64,000 nucleotides of DNA. Origin: Sulfitobacter sp. F26204 (GTDB taxonomy: Bacteria; Pseudomonadota; Alphaproteobacteria; Rhodobacterales; Rhodobacteraceae). This document shows, one piece after another, positions 42,517 through 52,187 of the stretch. How positions within the stretch are numbered: the first letter of the stretch is position 1; the number at the start of each line of letters is the position of its first letter. The stretch spans positions 248,001-312,000 of the forward strand of contig NZ_JAPMLQ010000002.1 of NCBI RefSeq assembly GCF_026410305.1, given 5' to 3'. The notes beneath the pieces were generated by a model. That model did not search any database and was not told where the DNA came from. It was given only the letters and a program-made list of their open reading frames with translations. The position numbers and the translations under genes are program-made.

Positions 42517-43866
42517 TTACTCAGCGGGAATGCGTCGCGCATGCGACAATTGATCAAAGCGGGTGGCGTTAAAACGGTCCTCATGCCCGGAACGCAGAGC
42601 CAGACGTTGACGCAGCATATCTTCGGCTGCGTCGAAATGACCTGCGCGCAGAGCTGCGTCAATGGTCATTCGCTCGAACACGTCGCGTTGCGCATGACTT
42701 CCGCCGATGCTTTGCATTTTTGGGCGGGCTTTCGCCAATTGCACAAAGGCATCGCCATATCTGCCTTCGGCAAAAGCATTCAGTCCGGCGAGCGCGGCAA
42801 GCCCCGGATCGAAAATACGCTGCGCCATGTCACCGGACTGGCGGGCGTCACGGGCAAAGCGTGCGCTCATGGCCTCGGCGGCTTCCCCCTTGGCCGCGCC
42901 GGCAAGGGCCAATTGATAGTGCAGGTCGGCAAAGACCACGCAACCATCGTCGATACGGTTTTCGGCCAATGCACCCAGTTCGTTCCAGCGGTCGCCGGTT
43001 TCGGTTCCCTCCAGTTCGAGCCGCATCAACAACGATGTTGCATTGGCAATGTCACGATAATCGTCGGTTCTGTCAGCACGGATCTGGCTGTCATAAAGGG
43101 CAAGCGCGACCTCATGTTCGCCACGATCCAGGTGCAGCAGGGCTTTGTGCCACCAGACGTGGTACCGAAAGTTGTTAGAGCCTTCCCATGCGCTCTTGTG
43201 GTCTTCAATCAAAGTGATGCCAGCATCTGGTTCAGCCCGCATGTCATGGACATGGGCCACGGCATGCAACCCCCAGGCGTCATCAGGCGCATAGCTGAGC
43301 CCGGCGCGTCCTGTCAGCTCCGCCTTGGCATAGTCGCCGGTTTCCTCAAGTGTGAAGGCATGACATCCCAGCATATAGCCGCGCAAAGGGTGATCCGCGC
43401 CATGTGCCGGCAACACCCTTTCGATGGAGACACGCATGCCGGTGGCATTGCCCAGAATAAAGTTGATCGCATGGCTGGTTTTGGCTGTCAGCGTATCCTG
43501 CGGGTAGGTGTCGAGCACCTGCTCAAGCGCAGCTACGGCAGCGGTCAGGCTGTCGGCAAGCCAGGCGTCAAGGGCGTTGAGCCAGAGCGTTTCCCGCGGG
43601 GATATTGCTTGTTGCGCGGCGGCGATATGGGCGGCGCTTTGGGCGTCCTGGGCGATCTGCCACATTTCGGCACGACCCATCATCAGCGAAAACAATCCGC
43701 GCGCAGCAAGGCCCATGACAAAGCCGGGTTCGGCCTCAAGGACGGCAGCCAGGTGTTGAGGGGTGCTTGGTTTATGCGCCAGAAATGCGCGGACCATGCT
43801 GTTCCAGTTTTCCAGGCTTGCGGGTTCATCCAGAGACACAGGCGCGTTACAGATGTCGTGTTTCAT
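42517..43866 (-). CDS. TTC38-like tetratricopeptide-repeat protein
   Basis: 449 residues, almost all alpha-helical repeats. The family landmarks are the central AWGLHAVAHVHDMRAEPDAG (about 195-214) and FRYHVWWHKALLHLDRGE (about 232-249), with conserved His and Trp residues. No signal peptide, membrane helix or catalytic motif is present. The family's biochemical role is unknown; repeats of this kind mediate protein contacts. It lies 18 bases ahead of opgC on the same strand, hinting at a link to glucan synthesis. Confidence 0.82.
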   Translation of the reverse strand: MKHDICNAPVSLDEPASLENWNSMVRAFLAHKPSTPQHLAAVLEAEPGFVMGLAARGLFSLMMGRAEMWQIAQDAQSAAHIAAAQQAISPRETLWLNALDAWLADSLTAAVAALEQVLDTYPQDTLTAKTSHAINFILGNATGMRVSIERVLPAHGADHPLRGYMLGCHAFTLEETGDYAKAELTGRAGLSYAPDDAWGLHAVAHVHDMRAEPDAGITLIEDHKSAWEGSNNFRYHVWWHKALLHLDRGEHEVALALYDSQIRADRTDDYRDIANATSLLMRLELEGTETGDRWNELGALAENRIDDGCVVFADLHYQLALAGAAKGEAAEAMSARFARDARQSGDMAQRIFDPGLAALAGLNAFAEGRYGDAFVQLAKARPKMQSIGGSHAQRDVFERMTIDAALRAGHFDAAEDMLRQRLALRSGHEDRFNATRFDQLSHARRIPAE

Positions 43867-44140
43867 GGCGCAGGCCTTTCGCGTTAGGTCACAAACCGAC
43901 CATCGGGTAACGCGCGTTTTGCCTGAGGTATCAGGCCGCGCCGAATGTCACCCGTCATTGGTCCCGGCATCAGGGCAAATGTTGACCATGACAGAGATAC
44001 GCGGATTTCCGGCCCCGCAAAATGGGGATCGCGGAGGTCACACGTCAACGTGAAGCAGAAGAGAGACTTCGTGTAAGTTGTTTCAATTTTGCTGGGGTGA
44101 AAGCGTGAAATGATCCATGATCGTCCGCGCCTTCAGACAG

Positions 44141-45346
44141 TCATGGGTCGTTTTCACTGCCATCAGGGCCCCATGTTTCAAGAACTTCTGCGGTATCCTC
44201 GCCAAAACGCGGTGGCGGCCGGTGGTAGGTCACAGGGGTCGCAGAAAACTTGAGGGGATTACCTAAAAGGCTGACCCGGCCTGTATCAATGTCTGGTCGG
44301 GGCACATCGATCACGGCACCGCGGGCCTGTGCCTGAACCGACCTCAATGCATCACCGATTGTATTGATCGGGCCACAGGGGACACCGACGGCTGTCAGTC
44401 TGGCAAGCAAATCGTCCTTGGACAGCGCCTGCATGGCGGGGCGAATTAGGCGCATCAGGGCATCGCGGTTTTCAATCCGGGCAAGGTTGGTTCCAAAGCG
44501 AGGATCAGCCGCGGTTGCACCCAGGTCCAGCGCATCACAATAACGTGCAAACTGTGCATCGTTGCCAACGGCCAACAGAATGTGACCATCTGCACATTCA
44601 AAGGTGTCATAGGGCACGATGTTGGGATGGGCATTGCCGCGCCGTTCAGGGAGGCTGCCGGAAGTAAGGAAATTCGTACCCTCATTGATCAGCCACGCCA
44701 TCGAGGTATCCACAAGCGAGAGGTCGATGTGCTGGCCTTCTCCCGTCTGGTCGCGATGGCGTATCGCTGCGAGTATGCCAATGGTCGCATACATGCCGCA
44801 CATCACATCTGCGATGCCGACTCCCACTTTCATCGGCGCGCCATCGGGGGCGCCGGTGATCGACATGATTCCGCCAAACCCTTGCGCCATCAGGTCATAT
44901 CCCGGCTTGTTGCGGTTTGGACCAGTCTGGCCATAGCCCGAGATCGAGCAGTAAACCAATGCCGGATGCGTCTTTCGCAAGGTAGCGTGATCCAGCCCGT
45001 ATTTCATCAAGCCGTCGGGCTTGAAGTTCTCAATCACAATGTCAGCGCGTGCGGCCAGATGGCGCAGAATCCGCTGGCCTTCGGGATCGGCCATATCGAC
45101 AGCGATGGAACGTTTGTTGCGGTTCGCCGCCATGAAATATGCGGACAGGTCTGATGCAGTACCGTCAATATCTCTGGCGTAGACCGGCCCCCAGCCACGG
45201 GTGTCATCACCGCCGGTTTTAGGGTTTTCCACCTTGATCACCGTCGCGCCCAAATCGCCCAAAAGCTGTGTGCAGGTCGGGCCGGCCAATATACGGCTCA
45301 GGTCGAGAACAAACAGGCCGTCCAAGGCCCCCTTAGAGACGGCCAT
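44141..45346 (-). CDS. Class III CoA-transferase, CaiB/BaiF family
   Basis: 401 residues, full length for the family. GLFVLDLSRILAGPTCTQLLG opens the domain in the usual way (two pieces, about 11-30). Asp151 in KPGYDLMAQGFGG is the acyl-anhydride nucleophile, and GVPCGPINTIGDAL near the C-terminus is conserved. The family moves CoA between small carboxylic acids such as formate/oxalate, carnitine derivatives, succinate/malate and others. It overlaps the ThDP-enzyme gene by 14 bases, so the pair is one unit. ATG 45349 is an alternative start. Substrates cannot be assigned. Confidence 0.88.
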   Translation of the reverse strand: MAVSKGALDGLFVLDLSRILAGPTCTQLLGDLGATVIKVENPKTGGDDTRGWGPVYARDIDGTASDLSAYFMAANRNKRSIAVDMADPEGQRILRHLAARADIVIENFKPDGLMKYGLDHATLRKTHPALVYCSISGYGQTGPNRNKPGYDLMAQGFGGIMSITGAPDGAPMKVGVGIADVMCGMYATIGILAAIRHRDQTGEGQHIDLSLVDTSMAWLINEGTNFLTSGSLPERRGNAHPNIVPYDTFECADGHILLAVGNDAQFARYCDALDLGATAADPRFGTNLARIENRDALMRLIRPAMQALSKDDLLARLTAVGVPCGPINTIGDALRSVQAQARGAVIDVPRPDIDTGRVSLLGNPLKFSATPVTYHRPPPRFGEDTAEVLETWGPDGSENDP

Positions 45347-46949
45347 CATAAGCCCCCGGATCTATGATGGCGGCGATGACTGTGAACCTGTCAGCCAGCA
45401 ATGCATCCTGCAGTGCTGTTTCCAGCGCCTCGCGGCTGCGAACAGTGACGCCGGCTCCGCCAAAGGCCACCCCCATCGCGGCAAAGTTATGTTGTGCGAA
45501 ATCCACCCCGATGTTGGCCAGTTGGCGCTCGCGCTGTTTCTTTTCGATCAGGGCAAGCGAGGAATCCACAAAAACCACAAAGATCGGAGCAAGGCCCAAT
45601 TCGGCTGCTGTGGCGAGTTCGCCTGCGACCATCAGGAAACCCGCATCGCCGGAAAAGGACACAACCGGGCGGTCAGACGCGGCAAGTTTTGCGCCGATGG
45701 CCAGCGGAACCGCGCACCCCATTGTACACAGCGCAGATGATTGCATTAGGTCGCGGGGCGCATAGCTTTCCCACATCTGGGACAACAGGATCCGGTGGGC
45801 ACCGCTGTCGACCGAGGCAATCGTATCGCGTGGCAGGATCTTGCGGCAAGTATCAATTATGGCGGCCGGTCCCCAGTCTTCGTCGGTTGGAAACGAAGAC
45901 CGAAGGGCGCGCTTGAGTTTGTAAATCTCGCCTTCCGGCCAGGTTTCCTGAACATCCAGCCCATCACTGAGTGCATGCAACGTTGCAGCGCAATCCGCAA
46001 CAAAGTTAAGTGTTGCCTGATGCATATGATGGTGGTTGGGCAGGGCGGTGATGTCGATCACGTTCTGTCGGGTTGGATCCCAGACGTCGCGCCAACCGGG
46101 GCGCATTTCTATGGGGTCATATCCGACACAAAGGATCAAATCCGCGGTTTGCACAAATGGCAGCAGGTGGCTGTCAGCCAAGGGTGACAGACCCGCGCCC
46201 CCCAAAGACAACGCATGATCTTCGGGCAGGATGCCCTTGGCCTTGTAGGTCGTGATAACGGGAATGTTGTGATCTTCAGCACAGGTGATCACAGCATTTT
46301 CGGCATGCTGGTTCAACGCGTCGATGCCGACGATCATCACTGGACGCCGCGCGGTTTCCAGCCATCCCCGTGCTGTGGCTAGGTCAGCACCAGAAGGCAC
46401 CGTGACAGAAGCGGAAACCCGACAGATCGTTGGAGTTTCAGGCACTTGTGTCTCAGCGACCGAGATCGGAATGTCGATGTGGACAGGGCCCATGCGCCCT
46501 TCGGTTGCGATGCTGACGGCCTTGTCTGCAACGGTATGGGCGGCACCGGCATTCAGACTAAAACTGGCTTTGGTAATCGGACGGAATACAGCCTGTTGAT
46601 TGACGACTTGGTGAGTATATCGCTCTTTCTCATCGGGATCCATGCAGCCTGACAATACGATCAAGGGTACCTGATCCTGCAAAGCATTGGCGACAGTGTT
46701 GACTGCGTTCAACGTGCCCGGTCCAATGGTGCCGACAAGAATCGCCGGGGCGTGATCGCGGTGGTGTACACCTTCGGCCATGAACCCTGCAGCATTCTCG
46801 TGTTTGGCGAGGACAAACCGGATGCCAGCCGCTTCAAGTGCATCTATCACTGTGAGGACTTCGCCTCCCGGCATGCCGAATGCCATACGACAACCGGCAG
46901 CATAAAGTCGGCGTGCCAGAGCGTCAGCGGCACGGATCATTTCTGGCAT
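45333..46949 (-). CDS. Thiamine-diphosphate-dependent enzyme, acetolactate-synthase-like
   Basis: 538 residues with the three-domain ThDP decarboxylase/ligase layout. Glu51 in AKHENAAGFMAEG is the cofactor-activating glutamate. The middle domain is about 185-320, and the Mg/ThDP motif GDAGFLMVAGELATAAEL starts at about 430. It lacks the extra features of true IlvB (no FAD-loop match that I can confirm) and has no small-subunit gene nearby. The overlapping partner is a class III CoA-transferase, which suggests formation or cleavage of a 2-oxoacid or acyl-CoA in a catabolic route. Oxalyl-CoA decarboxylase was considered but the ThDP motif does not fit. Confidence 0.83.
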   Translation of the reverse strand: MPEMIRAADALARRLYAAGCRMAFGMPGGEVLTVIDALEAAGIRFVLAKHENAAGFMAEGVHHRDHAPAILVGTIGPGTLNAVNTVANALQDQVPLIVLSGCMDPDEKERYTHQVVNQQAVFRPITKASFSLNAGAAHTVADKAVSIATEGRMGPVHIDIPISVAETQVPETPTICRVSASVTVPSGADLATARGWLETARRPVMIVGIDALNQHAENAVITCAEDHNIPVITTYKAKGILPEDHALSLGGAGLSPLADSHLLPFVQTADLILCVGYDPIEMRPGWRDVWDPTRQNVIDITALPNHHHMHQATLNFVADCAATLHALSDGLDVQETWPEGEIYKLKRALRSSFPTDEDWGPAAIIDTCRKILPRDTIASVDSGAHRILLSQMWESYAPRDLMQSSALCTMGCAVPLAIGAKLAASDRPVVSFSGDAGFLMVAGELATAAELGLAPIFVVFVDSSLALIEKKQRERQLANIGVDFAQHNFAAMGVAFGGAGVTVRSREALETALQDALLADRFTVIAAIIDPGAYDGRL

Positions 46950-47151
46950 AGCAAGGCCTTTTCTGGTTGCCCCACAGATGAAGCACGCCTTTGGACAATG
47001 TGCAAATCATAGTCTTGTGGTAATGTTGCAGGCACAATCCGACCTTTGGCGCGGCCTGCATCAAGGCTGTCAGGGCATGTGTTGCCTGCATCTGTTCGCG
47101 GGCCGGGGTTTTACCCAAAGACCGAGCGCCGCTCATGTGAGGAAAATGCCC

Positions 47152-47736
47152 TCAGCGGCGACGGTCGCGACGTGACGACATTGGCTGGAAAGCGACGCCA
47201 ACATGCGCTTCGCAATATGGCTTGCCTTGTTTTACAGGTAAGCCGCAGAACCAGAAATCTTCGGTCGCGGGATCGCCGACTGGCCATTTGCAGGTCCGTT
47301 CGGTCAATTCCATAAGGCCGATTTTTTTGGCCTTCTTCTCGACCTCGTTGACCTTGGCCAAGGCCTCTGGCGAAATTTCGTTGGCAGAGGGTTGCGGCGG
47401 CAGGGGTTGGCCGGCCGGGATGATTTGTTTGCGGGCGGGCAACGTCGATCTGGGCGGCGCAGCGGCCACGGTCTGCATGATCGGGCCGTCTTTCTTCGGC
47501 TCGGCCTTGGGTTTGGGCTGCTTTGTTTCGGCTTTTGGTGCCGGCTTGGCCTTGGGCTTGGTCTCTGCCTTGGCGGCAGTGCTTGTGGTGGCACGGTTGG
47601 ACAGGCCCAAACGATGCACTTTGCCAATTACGGCGTTGCGCGTGACACCGCCCAATTCCTTGGCGATCTGGCTTGCGGACTGGCCTTCGCCCCACATTTT
47701 CTTCAGCGTTTCAACGCGGTCATCGGTCCAGGACAT
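47152..47736 (-). CDS. gcrA: Cell-cycle regulator GcrA
   Basis: 194 residues. The N-terminal helix-turn-helix (about 1-45: SWTDDRVETLKKMWGEGQSA, then ASQIAKELGGVTRNAVIGKV) is the GcrA DNA-binding domain. A Lys/Pro/Ala-rich linker (about 55-115) leads to a C-terminal domain with TERTCKWPVGDP and FCGLPVKQGKPYC, which in Caulobacter binds sigma-70. GcrA activates promoters with CcrM-methylated GANTC sites. The gene is alone, with about 100 bases to the downstream end of the transporter gene and about 200 to the ThDP gene. Confidence 0.95.
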   Translation of the reverse strand: MSWTDDRVETLKKMWGEGQSASQIAKELGGVTRNAVIGKVHRLGLSNRATTSTAAKAETKPKAKPAPKAETKQPKPKAEPKKDGPIMQTVAAAPPRSTLPARKQIIPAGQPLPPQPSANEISPEALAKVNEVEKKAKKIGLMELTERTCKWPVGDPATEDFWFCGLPVKQGKPYCEAHVGVAFQPMSSRRDRRR

Positions 47737-47838
47737 CTTGGGTCTTTCTTGTTAAAAAACGGCCCCCACCGAGGACCGCTCACGCAATTTCAAGTCCCCA
47801 TACTAAACCTTCAGCGTCCACGCGCAAGGGAGGATACG

Positions 47839-48747
47839 TTATTGCGTGATCTTGGGCGCAGTGACGCCGGGTTTCAGTCGGGCCTCACGCAAGGCCAGCA
47901 GGACGGCGCCGGAAATGATCGTGCCGGCACCGAGATAGGTCACGGAATCGGGTATGACGGCAAAGAACAACACATCGTAAAGAGCGGCAAAGAGAAGTGT
48001 TGCATAGCTGAAGGGGGCGACGAAACTCGCTTCGGCACGTGCCATGGCGTTGACGAAAAAGGTCTGGGCTGTCGCCATGCACAGACCGATGGCGATCAGC
48101 AAAATCCACTGTGCAGCTGTTGGCGGTTGCCAGACCGGCAGCATGGCAAGACTGGCGATAATCAGACCCAACCCGTTGTTGAATAATAAGATCTGGAACG
48201 GATTTTCCTGTCCCGCCAGTTTCTTGATAAAGATCAGTTCAAGCCCCATGAGCGCGGCCGCCGCCAGGGCCAGCAAGGCTGCCGGCTGGAAACTGGCAGG
48301 CGTCGGGCGCAGCAGGACCAGCGCCCCGGCAAAGGCAAGAGCGGCTGCCGACCACCGGACCCGACCGACTTTTTCACCCAGCAGGGGAATTGCAAGGATC
48401 ATCGCAAATACCGGGTTGAGAAATGTGATCGCTGTCGCATCAGCAAGCGGAATATAGGCAACCGAGGCAAACATCAGTGTCACGCCAGCCCAACCGCAAG
48501 AGGTACGCGCAAGATGCAAGGCCCAATGCGGCGCGTTGATGCGGGGGCGTAGAATCAGTGCGGCGCTGCACAACCCGGCAAAGGCGAACAGGAACCGGCC
48601 ATGGCTGATTTGCAGTGGGTGTAGCGCGGGCCCCATTGTGTCGCTGCCCAAGGTTTTGGCGATCAGTGTCGTCGCAGCAATAAAACCGGTGGCGGCTGCA
48701 ATCATCAGGGCAGCAGTTGCGTTGTCTTGGCTCTTGGGACGATACAT
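47839..48747 (-). CDS. EamA/DMT-family transporter
   Basis: 302 residues with ten predicted membrane helices in two EamA repeats (about 10-140 and 155-290). The first repeat has ADATAITFLNPVFAMILAIP near 105 and the second the matching ASFVAPFSYATLLFAALYDV near 240. The family exports or imports diverse metabolites, and this sequence gives no substrate. It has a short charged N-terminus and a Lys/Arg-rich C-terminus. No regulatory gene lies next to it. Confidence 0.87.
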   Translation of the reverse strand: MYRPKSQDNATAALMIAAATGFIAATTLIAKTLGSDTMGPALHPLQISHGRFLFAFAGLCSAALILRPRINAPHWALHLARTSCGWAGVTLMFASVAYIPLADATAITFLNPVFAMILAIPLLGEKVGRVRWSAAALAFAGALVLLRPTPASFQPAALLALAAAALMGLELIFIKKLAGQENPFQILLFNNGLGLIIASLAMLPVWQPPTAAQWILLIAIGLCMATAQTFFVNAMARAEASFVAPFSYATLLFAALYDVLFFAVIPDSVTYLGAGTIISGAVLLALREARLKPGVTAPKITQ

Positions 48748-49010
48748 GTGTCAGCTATGCGCCGATTGAAGGGGCGCTTCAAGACCCGCAAATTTTAGGC
48801 TATGCAAAAGAGCATCTTGACCCTATGTAGTCCGCATGATCACGCATAGACATATCCTGTCCCGACGACGTCAAGCCCGAGCCTGAAGTGTCGTGACCCG
48901 CAAGACGCAGGTCTGATCCCGGTGCATTGCACCATTCCTGAACCCACTTGACCCGACACGCCGCCCGTGGCCTCCTGCCCCTTTAGCGGCTCTTTAAAAG
49001 GATGATCCTG

Positions 49011-50186
49011 ATGATCTCTTCCGTTCTGCCAACCTATTCCCGTGCCCCGATGACCTTTGTCTCCGGTGCAGGCTCGTGGCTGACAGAGGCGGATGGCCGA
49101 CGTTTTCTGGATCTCGGTGCCGGCATTGCCGTCAATGCGCTGGGCCATGCGCACCCAGCATTGGTGGAGGCGCTTACGACGCAGGCAGGACAATTGTGGC
49201 ATACGTCCAACCTTTATCAAATTCCTCAGCAGCAGGCGCTGGCGGATCGCCTGGTCGAAAACAGCTTTGCCGATACGGTGTTCTTTACCAACTCCGGCAC
49301 CGAGGCCTGTGAGTTGGCCGTGAAAATGGCCCGGAAACACTTTTATGACAAGGAACAGCCAGAAAGGGTTGAGATCATCACCTTCGACGGTGCGTTTCAC
49401 GGGCGCTCCGCGGCGGGCATCGCTGCGGCGGGTTCAGAGAAGATGACCAAGGGCTTTGGCCCGTTGCTGGGCGGTTTCGTGCATCTGCCCTTTGACGATC
49501 AAGACGCCCTGACTGCTGCAATTACGGACAAGACCTGTGCGATCATGGTCGAACCCATCCAGGGCGAAGGCGGCATCCGACCTCTGCCAGATGCCAGCCT
49601 CAGAGGGCTGCGCGATCTTTGCGATACACATGGCCTGTTGTTGATCCTGGACGAGGTGCAATGTGGGGTTGGACGCACAGGCAAATTGTTTGCTCACGAA
49701 TGGACCGGCATCACGCCAGACATCATGATGGTTGCAAAAGGCATCGGTGGGGGCTTTCCGCTTGGCTGCGTGCTCGCTACCGAAAATGCCGCCTCCGGCA
49801 TGACCGCCGGCACCCATGGCTCAACCTATGGCGGCAATCCGCTTGGATGTGCAGTGGGCTGCGCTGTGCTGGACGTGGTGACTGATCCAGCCTTCCTGAC
49901 CGAAGTCACCCGAAAGGCAGGTTTGCTTCGTCAAAAGCTGGAAGGGCTTGTGGCGGGACATCCGGATGTTTTCGAAGAAGTGCGTGGTTCAGGCCTGATG
50001 TTGGGCCTCAAATGCAAGGTTGCACCCGGTGATGTGGTCAATGCGGGCTACGCTCAAGAAGTCATTACCGTGCCGGCCGCTGATCAAGTCGTGCGACTTG
50101 TGCCGCCGCTTACCATCTCCGACGATGAAATCGCCGAGGCTGTGAAACGATTGGACGCCGCCGCAGCGACGCTTTCCACTTCTTAA
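49011..50186 (+). CDS. argD: Acetylornithine/succinyldiaminopimelate aminotransferase, ArgD
   Basis: 391-residue class III aminotransferase. TNSGTEACELAVKMAR (about 92-107) binds PLP phosphate, FHGRSAAG is near 130, LDEVQCGVGRTG (about 213-224) has the PLP-contacting Asp, and MMVAKGIGGGFPLG holds the Schiff-base Lys (near 243). It makes N-acetylornithine for arginine synthesis and can serve lysine synthesis. ATG 49011 is preferred over 49002 because AAGGA ends 8 bases upstream. The 260 bases before it hold no gene that I can recognise. argF follows after 71 bases. Confidence 0.95.
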   Translation: MISSVLPTYSRAPMTFVSGAGSWLTEADGRRFLDLGAGIAVNALGHAHPALVEALTTQAGQLWHTSNLYQIPQQQALADRLVENSFADTVFFTNSGTEACELAVKMARKHFYDKEQPERVEIITFDGAFHGRSAAGIAAAGSEKMTKGFGPLLGGFVHLPFDDQDALTAAITDKTCAIMVEPIQGEGGIRPLPDASLRGLRDLCDTHGLLLILDEVQCGVGRTGKLFAHEWTGITPDIMMVAKGIGGGFPLGCVLATENAASGMTAGTHGSTYGGNPLGCAVGCAVLDVVTDPAFLTEVTRKAGLLRQKLEGLVAGHPDVFEEVRGSGLMLGLKCKVAPGDVVNAGYAQEVITVPAADQVVRLVPPLTISDDEIAEAVKRLDAAAATLSTS

Positions 50187-50230
50187 CCTCTTTTTGGCCT
50201 AATATTCCGTAGTGCTGCCCGTCCGGCAGG
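50187..50230 (-). repeat. Degenerate tail copy of the interspersed repeat, between argD and argF
   Basis: On the minus strand this reads CGGAATATTAGGCCAAAAAG then AGG, matching the tail of the full copies, preceded by CTGCC-GGACG-GGCAG that can form a small hairpin. It begins right at the argD stop but in the opposite orientation to argD, unlike the other copies. Confidence 0.5.
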
Positions 50231-50257
50231 CGTTACGGTGCAATTGAAAAGCAACCG

Positions 50258-51163
50258 ATGACACATTTCCTGGATATTCATACCACGCCCGAAACCGACC
50301 TGCGCAAGATTATTGACGATGCACTTACCATGAAGGCCGCGCGAAAGGAGCGGCCCAAGGGTGCGCCAGATGATGATTTGCCGCTGAAGGACCACATGGT
50401 TGCCTTGATTTTTGAAAAACCCTCGACCCGTACCCGAGTGTCCTTTGATGTGGGGGTCCGTCAGATGGGTGGTCAGACAATGGTGCTGTCGGGTGCTGAC
50501 ATGCAGTTGGGCCACGGCGAAACCATTGCTGATACCGCGCGTGTGCTGAGCCGGTATGTCGATCTGATCATGATACGCACATTTGAGGAACAAACCTTGC
50601 TCGACATGGCTGAATATGCCAGCGTTCCGGTCATCAACGGGCTGACCAACCGTAGTCACCCCTGTCAGATCATGGCCGATATCATGACCTTCGAAGAACA
50701 TAACGGTCCGATCAAAGGTAAAAAAGTCGTTTGGTCGGGCGACGGCAACAACGTTTTTGCCAGTTTTGCCCATGCCGCTCAGCAATTCGATTTTGAGTTG
50801 GTGTTCACCGGTCCGCCGCCGCTTGACCCGGAACCGGCGCTGCAAGGCATGTACTCGATCGAACGTGATCCTCATGCGGCAGTGCTGGGGGCGGATCTGG
50901 TCGTGACGGATACCTGGGTTTCCATGCATGATCCACAATCTGCCCGCGAACGGCGCCACAACCAGTTGCGGGGCTATCAGGTAAATGAATCCTTGATGGC
51001 CAAGGCCAAACCGGACGCGTTGTTCATGCATTGTTTGCCCGCCCACCGCGAGGACGAAGCGACATCGGCGGTGATGGATGGCCCGCATTCTGTGATCTTT
51101 GACGAGGCAGAGAACCGTCTGCATGCGCAAAAAGCAGTTATGCGTCACTGCCTTGGTAAATGA
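50258..51163 (+). CDS. argF: Ornithine carbamoyltransferase, ArgF
   Basis: 301 residues. [12 protein letters not shown] (about 53-64) binds carbamoyl phosphate, HPCQIMAD (about 134-141) and FMHCLPAHR (about 258-266) are the other signature loops, and [11 protein letters not shown] is the SMG-type ornithine loop region. It converts ornithine and carbamoyl phosphate to citrulline in arginine synthesis. Its position after argD fits the argD-argF pair common in alphaproteobacteria. The next frame begins just before its stop, so read-through into the ketopantoate-reductase-like gene is likely. Confidence 0.96.
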   Translation: MTHFLDIHTTPETDLRKIIDDALTMKAARKERPKGAPDDDLPLKDHMVALIFEKPSTRTRVSFDVGVRQMGGQTMVLSGADMQLGHGETIADTARVLSRYVDLIMIRTFEEQTLLDMAEYASVPVINGLTNRSHPCQIMADIMTFEEHNGPIKGKKVVWSGDGNNVFASFAHAAQQFDFELVFTGPPPLDPEPALQGMYSIERDPHAAVLGADLVVTDTWVSMHDPQSARERRHNQLRGYQVNESLMAKAKPDALFMHCLPAHREDEATSAVMDGPHSVIFDEAENRLHAQKAVMRHCLGK

Positions 51164-52187
51164 CGACCCACATATCGTTGTTGCGGGCGCTGGCTCGGTC
51201 GGCTGTTTTGTGGGGGGGCTTCTTGCGGCTGCGGGACATGACGTCACGCTGTTGGTGCGCCCGCGAATCGCAGCGGAAATTCGTACCCACGGGCTGACCC
51301 TGACCGATCTTGAGGGGATGGCGGTGAATGTTGCTGCGGATGCAATTGGCATCAGCGAAGACCCGAAGTGTCTGGACTGTGCGGATATCGTGTTAGTGAC
51401 CGTCAAATCACGCGATACCACAACGCTGGGCGACCTGATCGACCGCCATGCGGCCCGTGCCGCCAAGATCATCAGCCTGCAAAACGGTCTTTTCAACGGG
51501 ACAAAGCTGCGCGAACTGCTGCCGGCCAGGGATGTACGCGCGGGGATGGTTCCTTTTAACATCGTGCCCATGGGGCAGGGGTGTTATCACCGCGCAGTTG
51601 AAGGCGATATTGTGATCGAGGCGGGACCGGGCGATCTGGCGCAACTCATGTCTGTGCCAGGATTGCCCTGTGCAGAAAGCCGCGAGATAGAGAACGTGCA
51701 ATGGGGGAAGCTGCTGCTGAACCTCAACAATGCGTTGAATGCACTCAGTGGTTTGCCGCTGCAACGACAGCTCAGGGACCGCAACTGGCGCAAGCTGATG
51801 GCCGATCAATGGGTCGAGGCACTGACGGTTATTCAACGTCAGGGGATCCGGCCGGTGACTTCTACACCGGTTTCGGTGGCGATGATCCCATGGGTGTTGC
51901 GGCTACCGACGGGATTGTTCACCCGCGTAGCAGCAGCGATGCTCAAGATCGACCCGCAGGCACGTCTTTCGATGTCATATGACCTCATGGAGGGTCGATC
52001 CACCGAAATCGACTCGCTCCAGGGCGAGATCATGCGGATGGGGGCGGCGCAGGGTATGGCGACGCCAATCAATGCAATGGTGTATGATGTGATGCGCACG
52101 GCGGAACTGGCGGGAGAGGGTTTGCCCAACCTCACACCCCAGGCTTTGCGACGTGAGTTGGCAGAATACGAGCATCCCAAGGGTTAA
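51153..52187 (+). CDS. 2-dehydropantoate 2-reductase-like protein
   Basis: 344 residues if begun at TTG 51153. The nucleotide loop is [15 protein letters not shown] (about 7-21), [10 protein letters not shown] and SLQNGLFNG follow the family, and the catalytic Lys lies in [15 protein letters not shown] (about 190). The C-terminal ApbA domain has [15 protein letters not shown] with the usual Glu. It would reduce 2-dehydropantoate to pantoate with NADPH, though paralogues act on other 2-oxoacids. No ATG fits the homologous start; ATGs at 51099 and 51123 would extend it inside argF. The 3' end overlaps truA by 4 bases, convergent. Confidence 0.83.
   Translation: MVNDDPHIVVAGAGSVGCFVGGLLAAAGHDVTLLVRPRIAAEIRTHGLTLTDLEGMAVNVAADAIGISEDPKCLDCADIVLVTVKSRDTTTLGDLIDRHAARAAKIISLQNGLFNGTKLRELLPARDVRAGMVPFNIVPMGQGCYHRAVEGDIVIEAGPGDLAQLMSVPGLPCAESREIENVQWGKLLLNLNNALNALSGLPLQRQLRDRNWRKLMADQWVEALTVIQRQGIRPVTSTPVSVAMIPWVLRLPTGLFTRVAAAMLKIDPQARLSMSYDLMEGRSTEIDSLQGEIMRMGAAQGMATPINAMVYDVMRTAELAGEGLPNLTPQALRRELAEYEHPKG

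Noticed and set aside
42541-43887. 448-codon open frame antisense to the TTC38-like gene
   Set aside because: It mirrors the third-position GC bias of the sense gene, has no recognisable domain and lacks a ribosome site. The sense protein has clear family motifs.
45333-46949. Oxalyl-CoA decarboxylase identity for the ThDP enzyme
   Set aside because: Although its partner is a class III CoA-transferase, the GDAGFLMVAGEL motif and following helix look acetolactate-synthase-like.
50183-51571. 462-codon open frame antisense to argF and the reductase-like gene
   Set aside because: argF on the plus strand has all catalytic motifs; the antisense product is low complexity and spans two real genes.
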